From positions 1,612,001 to 1,676,000 of the forward strand of contig CM074132.1 of NCBI GenBank assembly GCA_037178625.1: a DNA stretch of 64,000 bases. The letters are read 5' to 3'. The notes under the pieces are model-generated. The model was not told the origin of the DNA. It was given only the letters and a program-made list of their open reading frames with translations, and made no database searches. Position 1 is the first letter of the stretch; each line of letters begins with the position of its first letter. Source of the stretch: Skeletonema tropicum. Lineage: Eukaryota > Bacillariophyta > Thalassiosirophyceae > Thalassiosirales > Thalassiosiraceae. Below are positions 1-9,149 of the stretch, one piece after another. A program made the translations under genes and the position numbers.

Positions 1-2892
1 TCTAGCAATTTGCTATGCTGGGGGTGTTCCACCATCAACTTTTGCTGATGGGGGACGGATGATGGATGTTGTATCGATCGATGTGTGGTAGAAGACGGAC
101 GTGTTCTTCAATCAGTCAAATACGTATTTCATAATTTTGGTGGAGACCAGATGCCGCTAGGGGGGCATCGTCTGTGGAAGTTCCCCATCGAGCTGGAGTG
201 TTAGTCATTGGTGGATGGTTCTCTAGCCAAGCTGAATATTAGGTACAGCTTGTATCGGACTATCCTTTGTGGAAGATATGCTGAGATATCTTTTACTGAT
301 GAGGGGACGGGATGATGGATGTTGTATCGATGGGAGACCGAGGCTCTGTCCTTCCTACTGGGACCATCGGTGCCACATGTGCTGCTACGCATGCTACCCT
401 TCCAATACGTCTTATGCATATGCCAACGAGTTCTTCAGCAGTTGCCCTACCAATCTGTCCTCCACGGAAGCAACAACCCGGTCACATAGTGAGAGGGTTG
501 CCTACGCCTGCTTACCTATCTTCGGGGGAAGATGCTGCTGACGGACATGTGCATACTAAACAGTTACTTGCTGCTTCTTTGATACAAGTCTACCATGTGC
601 TTTCGTATACAAGATGATGAAAGGTCCATCTTCTTCGGGGTCTCACTACCGCCCTAAAGCTAGTAGCGGGCCTTCTTCTTGTGTATGGAACTGATTATTG
701 CGATGAATCTCCGATGACATCATGCGGTTTGGAACTGCATGGTTTATCTAGAACGGAGATAGCACTATCTCAACGATCAACGGGAGCAATGTATGAGTGT
801 ATGACAGCCGAGGTTAGGTGTTAGTTGGGATACCGGGGGGGAGTCACCTGCGGTGTTTGGGTGACGCAATAAGATCCTCGTCAGTAGTTGATTAGACGTC
901 TTATTCTGGGATGTCCATAAACTACTGTTATTCGGAACATATTGGGACCAGTCCTGTTTTGAGTTGACATCTTAGGAAACAGTGGATGCTGACGATTACT
1001 CTTATGGGGACGTCAGACCTGGACGGAAGCTCTTGCACAATGGAGAAGCTTGTGGACGACTGACTAAATGCCGAAGCTACTATGGTCTCTTGGTGTCAGT
1101 GGTGAGGTAGGGCAGGTACTCAGTCAAGTATTCCGCTACATCTCCAGTGATCGCATGCTGTTTGGAACAGCGATATGTTGTGCATGCTGCGACGCGATGA
1201 GGAAGCGAAGGCTGACACACAGCTTGGAGTTGTGTGTCATGACTTGCTACGGAGTTTCGTCTGCTTCAAAAGCCAGCGGTAGACTCAAGGTGTGCACTCG
1301 GGCGATACACTCCACCACACTCCTTTCATTTGCGATACACTCCACCACACTCCTTTCATTTGTAACCTTTCCTCTGCTACCACATTGTGTGGCATGACTT
1401 GCTACGGAAATGCATCCTCTTCTAATGCCATCTACAAGAGATACAACTCCATCCACGCTTGCTTCATCTGCAACCTCCCAGCGGCGGCACTGTGAGGTAT
1501 GCTATTGTGGAGAGACGCCCATAACAATTGTCGGTGGTGGATGCTAGTTCAGTTGAAGGTGTGCCCTATGAAATCGGATGACATCGGACATCCCCAGGGC
1601 TTGCCTGTTTGGATCGCTTCGTGACTCCCTCCGTCCATGTGTGTGGATGACATACGCTGTTCTGTAATTCTTTCGTCGGCGCCCTCAAGAGTGACAGAAG
1701 AACGCAGGTCTGTAGTTAGGTTTGGCGGGAGGAGGGTTTGATCATATTCACATATTTCAGCGCGTGTGGCTACGCAGGCAGGATAGATGGGAAGATAGGA
1801 GATGGGCATATCCCAGCAGTCGGTAGTGTTCACCCACTACTAATGCTGAGGAGCCAAGTACCGAAGGAGCGAGCGGGGCGGCACATGTGGCTTCTTTCAT
1901 GACACTGCGCCATGCGTCTGTCAAACTACGTAGCCACTCTGATACAATTTGTTTTCCGGGGGGGGGGGGGGGTGTGTGATTATGACGAAAGGAGAATGCC
2001 ATGCTTCCAGTTGTTAATGAGGAATGATCCAGTCTACACTACCCACATCTTCCTCCTTCACGGGGATGTACGGTTCGTCACGTCGTGACAGTTAGAAACA
2101 TTGCTGTCCAGATAAACGTCCTTGGGCGGGGCGGCGGGTTCGGGCACTACTTCGGGAGGAAGGAAGATTAAGGCAGCGTGAACAAATCAGGATGGGATGT
2201 TGTGTTCTGCCGTGATTCGATGACTTGATGGGACGCCTGGAAGAGTTGAGGCAGAGATTCAAGTCCAATGCTAGTCAAAACAATCTTTGCGGCAGCTTGG
2301 ATGACGGACTACAACGGAGTATTCAGGGAGTTTTTGGAGTCGGCGAGGCAAGGGACCGGCCTATCCTGCAAGATGGATATGGAAGATTACAGCTTAAGGG
2401 TGTCTATGGGGGGAGGAACTACGATGCAGGCACACAAAAACTAGGTACCCACAGCGACCTTCTAGCTTTTATCGACAGAAGAAGGAAATAGGAAGAAGGT
2501 TAAAAATTTGAAGATGAGATGCACCCTTGGGTATTTGAGGTACAAGTGGAGTGATCAACCTGAGTGCAAGCGAACGCTAACCATGCATTGTATCATTTCT
2601 CTCTCTTTTCTTGCAGATGAGGATCGGGCTACGGAAGAAACTACAGCCTTGCTCTTCTTTTGGGTGAGCATCCTGTGTACGATTGTATCGCGCTGCATTA
2701 TGGAACTGCAACCTCCCCCCTCACGAAAGGTTAAGGGTAAGGTTGGCCGCAGGCACAGGATGTTCTACCTCAGGCAGTTTTTGAGGCTGTTTCCTTCATC
2801 ATGCAAGCAGGGAAAGCTCATGGGAGCAAATTACTCAAGCATGGTCTGCCACTGGAACCACGCTGGAGTGTTCGAGGAGTCTTAGTTGCCGA
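1..2892. other. No recognisable gene; repeat-like spacer
   Basis: I see no convincing gene on either strand; all reading frames are short and look like chance. Visible structure: an exact 30-bp tandem pair at 1302-1331 and 1332-1361 (CACTCCACCACACTCC core), a short phrase around GTCATGACTTGCTACGGA near 1236 that recurs near 1394, a run of 15 G at 1958-1972, and a motif GGATGATGGATGTTGTATCG near 58 that recurs in a close variant near 309. The stretch ends at a long direct repeat (2893). It could be the interior of a decayed mobile element, but nothing identifies one. Confidence 0.5.
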
Positions 2893-3260
2893 GGGGGGTT
2901 ATGATGCGAAGCTTTCTTCTTCACAAATATTGATTCGAGATCTCTACTGGTGCTAGTAGCGGTAGGCTGAAGCATGGCAGGTTCACGGTGAGATCGCGAT
3001 TACGTGTCTTTCCCGTGCCCCGAGGACACCTACCTCGGGCTCACCCCTAGATGAGGGCTGGCCTGCAACTCATGAGTGACGCCGCACGCAAATGCCCAGG
3101 TCATTTGACACAGAGATCCGGAGACAATTGGAGGAGAAAAGTGGGTCAACTTCCCCAACGGTAACTAGAGATTAAAGAACAAGTAAGATTGAATTTTATC
3201 TCAGCTTGACATGCAACAAGATTTGCAGCAAGGAGGTGAATGAGGCACGGACTTCGGACC
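2893..3260 (+). repeat. 368-bp direct repeat, copy 1
   Basis: This block recurs 735 bp downstream (3628-3995) with almost no differences (one is GAGATCCGG versus GAGAGCCGG). Both copies start in a run of six G followed by TTATGATGCGAAGC and end at ACTTCGGACC. About 367 bp of unrelated sequence separates them. LTR-like TG...CA termini are not evident. The arrangement repeat-spacer-repeat resembles the B1-A2-B2 end of the element at 55.1-55.7 kb, and the two share a 19-bp spacer motif. Confidence 0.9.
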
Positions 3261-3576
3261 GATCGTCACATTAGTAAAGAGGGTCCGCCAGTAGTAAGGA
3301 TTGAACGGACAAGCAGAAAACATCTAAGAAGCGAGCGGCTTTCAAAGAAGAACGACGCCAGATGCAGAAAGATTTGTATTCAAATGACGGAGTGAGAAAG
3401 GCGTACCAAACCAAAGTGAAAAGTAGCTGGAGTTGCGAGGTCACTCTTTGCTTTATCAACACGCAGGTGCGATGACAACACTGAACATTTGAATGGGAGA
3501 TAGACGCTTGGAATTTGGTTAGTAAGGAGGACCCGATCAAGACTCCACAACGCATTTTCCAAGCAGCTTATTAAAT

Positions 3577-3595
3577 TTTCCCACCCACCCGACCC
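3577..3595 (+). repeat. 19-bp motif TTTCCCACCCACCCGACCC, copy 1
   Basis: The motif lies in the spacer between the two 368-bp direct repeats, 32 bp before the second. The identical 19 bp occurs at 55484-55502, again in the spacer of a direct-repeat pair (between A2 and B2 of the tyrosine-recombinase element). The shared position argues for a common terminal architecture rather than chance. Confidence 0.6.
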
Positions 3596-3627
3596 TGGGT
3601 TATTTCGGTTGTTGCCCCCCTTGTTTT

Positions 3628-3995
3628 GGGGGGTTATGATGCGAAGCTTTCTTCTTCACAAATATTGATTCGAGATCTCTACTGGTGCTAGTAGCGGTAG
3701 GCTGAAGCATGGCAGGTTCACGGTGAGATCGCGATTACGTGTCTTTCCCGTGCCCCGAGGACACCTACCTCGGGCTCACCCCTAGATGAGGGCTGGCCTG
3801 CAACTCATGAGTGACGCCGCACGCAAATGCCCAGGTCATTTGACACAGAGAGCCGGAGACAATTGGAGGAGAAAAGTGGGTCAACTTCCCCAACGGTAAC
3901 TAGAGATTAAAGAACAAGTAAGATTGAATTTTATCTCAGCTTGACATGCAACAAGATTTGCAGCAAGGAGGTGAATGAGGCACGGACTTCGGACC
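3628..3995 (+). repeat. 368-bp direct repeat, copy 2
   Basis: Second copy of the block at 2893-3260, in the same orientation. After ACTTCGGACC the sequence changes to unrelated DNA. If this is the right end of a split-direct-repeat element, this copy would be the outermost repeat (B2) and 3995 the element border; that is inference. Confidence 0.9.
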
Positions 3996-4074
3996 CCCAA
4001 GGATAAAAAATTACAAGAACAGAAAATTTCTAAAAGAGCCCATAAAGAGCCAAATTGTCTCATACGACAGAAAA

Positions 4075-4180
4075 AGCTTCTCATTTACCAGAAAATGCTT
4101 CTCATTTACCAGAAAATGCTTCTCATTTACCAGAAAATGCTTCTCATTTATCAGAAAATGCTTCTCATTTACCAGAAAAT
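4075..4180 (+). repeat. 21-bp tandem repeat, about five units
   Basis: A 21-bp unit with core GCTTCTCATTTACCAGAAAA is repeated about five times with single-base variants (for example TTATCAGA in one unit). No coding role is seen. Confidence 0.85.
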
Positions 4181-4375
4181 TGATATTGTAGTCCCGTTAG
4201 TGTCGCCAGTGACTGGAAAAGTTGGCAATAAAAGAAGGGTGAAAACGAGGTCACGAGGGTCCAGGGGTGCAACTTGACTTTTTCGGAAGAGGGGTAAATC
4301 GAGGTCACGAGGGTCTTGATAGGAGGAAAAATCCTCCAAGGTGGGGTAGAAAATTTTTTTTATGTCAGCCCCTCC

Positions 4376-4428
4376 AAAAATCAGTGTAAAAATCAGTGTA
4401 AAAATCAGTGTAAAAATCAGTGTAAAAT
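4376..4428 (+). repeat. 12-13-bp tandem repeat AAAATCAGTGTAA
   Basis: Five short head-to-tail units of AAAATCAGTGTA lie in an otherwise unannotated stretch (3996-4650). A second local direct repeat there is CGAGGTCACGAGGGTC near 4247 and again near 4299. I see no gene in this stretch. Confidence 0.8.
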
Positions 4429-4659
4429 CGGGGAGGCCGACAAAAGTAATAATCAGGTCAGCGCCCCCGGAGGGACGGTGGGCACGCCAAAGTAGTTTTG
4501 TTGGTACGTGTCTAAAACAGAGAAGGGAGAGCAAATAGGGAAGAAGTTCAAATGTAAGAGTTGATTGATATGTAAGAGTTGATTGATAGGTCCATGCATT
4601 ACAAGCATAGTAGATAAATGTATATTGATTATACGTTAGTGTTACAAGTTTTCATTATT

Positions 4660-6094
4660 TGCTTGATGTGAGGTCATTGTACCAGTGAAGAAGAAGTTCA
4701 CAGCCACCTTGGTAAGTCCTCTCTTCTGCATTTGGGTTGGGATCTACTGCAGCAATCCTCTCCTCTATTGGTGTTTTTGATGTTGCTGCTCTGACTCTAA
4801 GTATCTTCAAGGTATGCCTTCCGGGTTGCATATGCCTCTGTGGTCCCAATTTTTAGGAGCACCTTCTTACCGATTGCAAGACAGCTCAAATCTTCTACCC
4901 TAGATGTGACCACAAGCCCCAAAACCCAGGCGTGGACCTTGTTCCTCTATTTCCTGTTGGGTAGTGTACAGCTAGAGACACTCAAATTGCTTTGCCAGGC
5001 CCTACAGTCATTTCCTGACTCTTTTGGATGGACAGGGCCTTGCTAGTGGTGAAAATAATTGGCGAAGTTTTGCGTCAATTAAAATTTGGCGCCAACCGTA
5101 GTGAAAGACAGAAAAAGCTAGTAAGTGGAGAAATAAAGAGCAGAACTCTCACAAAACAACCATGTCGGCACTTCAGTAGGGTATAAAAGTAATAGCAGGC
5201 GGATATACCCCAATAACCCTATGACTATTTAATAGCGCACATCATCAGCTTTCCATAGAGCCGCTGGTCACCGGTGGATGGGCTGTATTCGCCATACTGT
5301 AGCTGCCGATGTGGTCAGATACTGTGTCGGGCGAGGATTTTTGTTAGTGTTTTTAACACGTGAGGAGCTGCAAAAATTAGCAATATTCGTCGAGTAAAAA
5401 CTCGACATAAATCAACTATAACTATATCAAACGAGGAATAATTATTCTTCAATAGTCTTCTGTTTGGCATGCCTAGTGGACACTTTTGTCTAAGGTCTAC
5501 TATGAGTGTGTAGTAGGTGGGTATACTCACATGGTTGTTTTGACGTGTTTTGTGAGTTTTACTAGCTTCCCGCTAGCAAAAATTCTCCGCCAATTTTTTT
5601 CACCACCAGCACCTGAGTGGGAGCGCTCGAACACTGCAACACTTCCTTTCACATCTCTCCTCCACCATAGGTATGGATGCAGGTACGCGGGAGATCAGGG
5701 AAGAACTTGTCCGCTTCTGTGGTATATCTGAGTCGAGGAAGTCAACTATTGCTATTGCATACTGAATTTTGTTATCTTCACCATCACCATGAGCGTAGGG
5801 GCCATCTCTTGTCTTGTAACAGGGATCTTCGACAGTTCCCACAGCACCATTCATCAAACCCAGTTCTACCAAATAGTTCTTGAGCTTGAGCAGCATTACC
5901 TTCGCATCTTTACAAAATGCATTCTGTTTGGGGTACCGGACCTCCTTCACACAGCAATTGCAATTGTTACCATCAGAGCGAATGGAAGAGAATTCTGCAG
6001 TGACTTTTGCAATGGGTGTATCAAGATCATTCGAAGACCTCGTGACGTTATGCGGGGATAATATCGATGTTTCGTTCTTGTCGAGGAGTGACAA
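4660..6094 (-). pseudogene. PIF1-like helicase C-terminal remnant, split by an inverted-repeat element
   Basis: Read on the minus strand, 6094-5610 encodes a stretch with DAKVMLL..., then GLMNGAVGTVEDP and an AIVDF segment, the conserved end of PIF1-type DNA helicases (gA.VML..N....GL.NGa.GtV ... vDF). After a 565-bp foreign segment (5044-5608) the homology resumes near 5040 with ALSIQKSQEMTVGPGKQFE, matching helicase motif VI (aiTIHKSQGMT). Past that the frame is broken by stops and shifts. No ATG opens the frame and no ATPase Walker motifs are present, so this is a decayed fragment. PIF1-like helicases occur both as host genes and in Helitron-type transposons; the flanking elements favour a mobile origin, but no Rep domain is visible here. 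Confidence 0.72.
5044..5608. mobile_element. 565-bp inverted-repeat element (MITE-like) inside the helicase remnant
   Basis: The ends are imperfect inverted repeats: left TAGTGGTGAAAATAATTGGC, right (reverse complement) TGGTGGTGAAAAAAATTGGC, continuing GAAG versus GGAG. A further matching pair, AAGCTAGTAA, lies just inside. The interior is AT-rich and has no gene. It interrupts the helicase reading exactly between the VRALPLRC and ALSIQKSQ segments, so it is a secondary insertion. Target duplication is not clear (at most GC on each side). Confidence 0.65.
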
Positions 6095-6099
6095 GTGAG

Positions 6100-6725
6100 A
6101 GCGAGCCGAGCGAGTTTGTCAAATTTGCTTCAGACAAAGCGCGCGGGCAACTGCGGCGGCGGTGGACTCACTGTTTTAAGTTGGGGGGTAGACTAAGATT
6201 CAGGAGTAGAAAGTAGAATACTATCGAACTACTAATTGGCAATTATCCAGTACTCGTTAGTAGACAGGCGTAGCATTGCCTAATCATGGGATTATGATTT
6301 CGGTGGAGAAACGGAAACATCAAACCATTCGACACTCGACACCCATTTCAACCTCCCACTCTAGTCTGAAAAGATGGCCATTTCAGATGTAGATGTAGAC
6401 CATCAAAAATTGGATTCGACATGATCACATGCAACTTGTGTGATTGTGTGGGGTAACAGCCGATGTTTAACGAGATTGACAAAACCACGGAAAGCGTGTC
6501 TCGGAAACTACTTGAACACTGATGAGCTGGCAAAAAGCTCAGCAGCATCGCCTACGGCTAATCGGCCGAGGCAACTACAGATGGCAAAAGAGCAGTCGAA
6601 TTGAATGCCTAACCCTAACCATGTGTTTAGGAGGATCATCGTCGGATCACGCGGTCTGACCTCTGACCAGCCTCTGACCGCTTGATGGGCAAAATGCCAA
6701 CTCATCATCCCGAGGTGAAGTAGCG
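6100..6725. other. Intergenic, nothing recognised
   Basis: About 600 bp without a supportable gene or element. A single CCTAACCCTAACC occurrence near 6609 is too short to be telomeric. Confidence 0.5.
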
Positions 6726-7340
6726 CTAAATCAAAAATCGTCGCGTCACTCCTTTCGGCAGAGAAGAGCAAGTTTCAAAGAGGCAGAGGCAGAGGTTCAA
6801 ATAAATCTCGCACCGACAGCTCATCACAAATAACACTTACCAGAGAAAAAATCATCGGAGAACTATTCTCAGACAACATGCAACTACTAACTTTTGCCAT
6901 CAGCCCACTAGGACTCTTCGGACCTACAATCAATTACTTCCTATACCTATACGGCACACCTCCAAATGGCGACTACAAAACACTCCACAACATCGACAAG
7001 TCCAAATTTCCCAACGCCTCTCAACATGGCTCACCAAGCATTCACTAGAACCCCATCAAACATCCTAGAACGAGCCGACTCAATTTGGAAATCGAAACAA
7101 CGAAACTATCACTACGGGGGATTCTACAAAAGCCCAGACCCAAGCACCTATTACACACAAATATTCGGGAGAACGATTTGCAAGGCAAACGGCTCAGCAG
7201 GACTAGCTGCCATTCAAGCACTCTATGAGAGCAACAATGGCCCTACCACCACATCATCGCTCAATGATGACCAAATTTCATATTTATTACACAGTACAGG
7301 TGGCAGATCTACTTCACAAAGAAGTAGCTCTCAGTAGACT
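6726..7340 (+). pseudogene. A/C-rich coding remnant with a frameshift; function unknown
   Basis: One frame from about 6726 reads coherently through SNKSRTDSSSQITLTREK, then an aliphatic ISPLGLFGPTINYFLYLYG segment, and stops near 7050. A second frame (ATG at 6966) takes over from about 7010 with QAFTRTPSNILERADSIWKS and YKSPDPSTYYTQIFGRTIC, and stops at 7337. Together they look like a single roughly 190-residue coding region broken by one indel. The strand is strikingly rich in A and C compared with its neighbours. I do not recognise the family; a fragment of a mobile-element polyprotein is possible. Confidence 0.4.
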
Positions 7341-7563
7341 CAAGAGTCTTCTGAGCCATCTACAGATACTTTTCTTGTTTACAATACCAGTGATACGTAC
7401 TCAGTTTACCGTAGCACAGAAATAACCTAAAAAGCCCCACACACAAACTTCCATGGCCGGCACATGGCGTTGGCAATGCTATAATAATAGTCAGCTATTG
7501 TAACCTCTCCATTCAGTAAATAATTGTGGTATAGTTCTTAGAGTAGGTCAAGAAGACTCGCCC

Positions 7564-9057
7564 ATGATGCCATCATCACTGCCTTACCACACAGCACAAT
7601 CTGCCATCACCCTCTCTACTCAGAATCGGCGGCGAAATCACAAAAAATGGAGCACCTCAACAATCCAATGTCTCGTTTTAACGTCCATTCTCTTTACGTT
7701 GTCATTATGGCTATCGATACTTCTACAACTAGGGAGCGGGCCAATCGATGACGAAAGTTTGTCAGTGCAAGATTTTCAACTTGATGCTGCAGCCGCGCAG
7801 CAACAGCAGACGCAACAGCAGACGCAACAACAACCCAAAGCCAAGGCGACCATAGCCTATGCAGTCTCGCTAACCTCCTGCGGCTCCTCAACCAATATAC
7901 ACGACAACATTGCCAACGGCGGCTTTTCTTCCGACCCCGCCTTCCGTGAAGGCGCGGCAGTGTTAGCCCACTCTATCCATTTATCGTCCATACGAAACTT
8001 TGCTCAAAGTAAAAGTTACTACGATTACAAATTAATCGTCTTTGTCCACCCCAATGCTCGTCCCTGTTCGGGCATATTTGAAGAATTGGGGTATGAAATA
8101 CAAATTCGGGATACTCCCTTCAAAGTTAAAGATATCCAAAGTGAATGGTTGCAAGAGCATATTGTGAAGAGTGGATGTTGTGGCGAAAAGGAGTACTTGA
8201 AATTATATTCCTATATCCAATTTGATTATCCGATTGTGATACATTTAGATTTGGATTCATTGATTTTGAAACCGATGGATGATTTGTTTGATGTCATGTT
8301 GGCTGATAAATTATTGATCGACATGGGTAATGAAGGGGGCGGTGGGGGGGAGGAGAGCATAGAAAGTGCACGTAACAGGATTTCTGTGATGCATGACGAA
8401 CCATTGCCTCAATCGGGTTCCATTGATGCCTACTTCACCAGAGATTACAACATGATTAACCCCGGGAAGAAACATGTCGGTGTCCAAGGTGGATTTATAA
8501 TTGTTCGTCCCAACCAAGCGGCCTTTGACGAATACATCCGCATTGTCCTCTCCGGCAATTTTAGAATGGGTAGCGGTTGGGGTGGCGCATATGGTGGATA
8601 CTTCGGTGCACAACAAATACAGGGGATATGTTCCTACTTTTATGATAAGAAACATCCCGGATCAGCTGTGGAATTAAATAAATGTTATTATAATGTCATG
8701 GCGGATGGTCCTCGGCAAAACGAGAATGGGAAGTGTCGTGATGGACGTGAAGATTGTCAGGATTGTCGTGACACACCGTTGGAGGAGATATATTCGGTAC
8801 ATTTCACTCTTTGCCAAAAGCCTTGGCATTGTCCAGAGTTGTTTTCAGCACGAGAAAAGACCAAGACGATTTGTAATAAGTTTCACAGCGAATGGTTTCG
8901 TATTCGAGAGGATTTAGATAGGCTTCGTGCACTGGAACGAAATGTTGGTGGGAGCGAGGTGGTTGAGTATGTCAAGCCCAACGGTAAGCACAAGCCCGAG
9001 ATATTTCGTGGATTTTGTAACAGTGGACAGGCGCGTGGATACATTCCATTACAGTAA
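7564..9057 (+). CDS. Type II membrane glycosyltransferase, GT8/glycogenin-like
   Basis: A 497-residue intronless ORF starting at the first of two adjacent ATGs. Residues ~35-58 form one hydrophobic segment (LVLTSILFTLSLWLSILLQL), giving a type II signal anchor typical of Golgi glycosyltransferases, followed by a Q/T-rich stem (~77-95). The catalytic part shows PIVIHLDLDSLILKP with a DxD metal-binding motif at D229/D231, then VGVQGGFIIVRP and the Gly-rich GWGGAYGGYFGAQQIQ, the order expected of family 8 (nucleotide-sugar) transferases. Many Cys in the C-terminal third suggest disulphides in a lumenal domain. Donor and acceptor cannot be read from the sequence. It converges on GFAT, whose stop lies 93 bp away. 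Confidence 0.75.
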   Translation: MMPSSLPYHTAQSAITLSTQNRRRNHKKWSTSTIQCLVLTSILFTLSLWLSILLQLGSGPIDDESLSVQDFQLDAAAAQQQQTQQQTQQQPKAKATIAYAVSLTSCGSSTNIHDNIANGGFSSDPAFREGAAVLAHSIHLSSIRNFAQSKSYYDYKLIVFVHPNARPCSGIFEELGYEIQIRDTPFKVKDIQSEWLQEHIVKSGCCGEKEYLKLYSYIQFDYPIVIHLDLDSLILKPMDDLFDVMLADKLLIDMGNEGGGGGEESIESARNRISVMHDEPLPQSGSIDAYFTRDYNMINPGKKHVGVQGGFIIVRPNQAAFDEYIRIVLSGNFRMGSGWGGAYGGYFGAQQIQGICSYFYDKKHPGSAVELNKCYYNVMADGPRQNENGKCRDGREDCQDCRDTPLEEIYSVHFTLCQKPWHCPELFSAREKTKTICNKFHSEWFRIREDLDRLRALERNVGGSEVVEYVKPNGKHKPEIFRGFCNSGQARGYIPLQ

Positions 9058-9149
9058 GAGAGAAAGAGAGAGCGTCGATGCCATAATGAAACTAAATTAT
9101 ATTTTAAGCAAACACAACATTGTCCTGATTGTAGTGCCATCGCATCAGC

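Noticed and set aside
2508..2885. 125-codon frame just before the 368-bp repeat as a second tyrosine recombinase end
   Set aside because: Position fits, but no HxxR or final Tyr motif is present.
2893..3995. Terminal-repeat retrotransposon in miniature (TRIM)
   Set aside because: The repeats do not begin TG and end CA, and no tRNA-primer site or polypurine tract is visible between them; the split-repeat interpretation fits the shared 19-bp motif better.
6609..6622. Telomere-like CCTAACCCTAACC (also AGGGTTAGGG near 18748 and 32836)
   Set aside because: Two units at most, not a telomeric tract.
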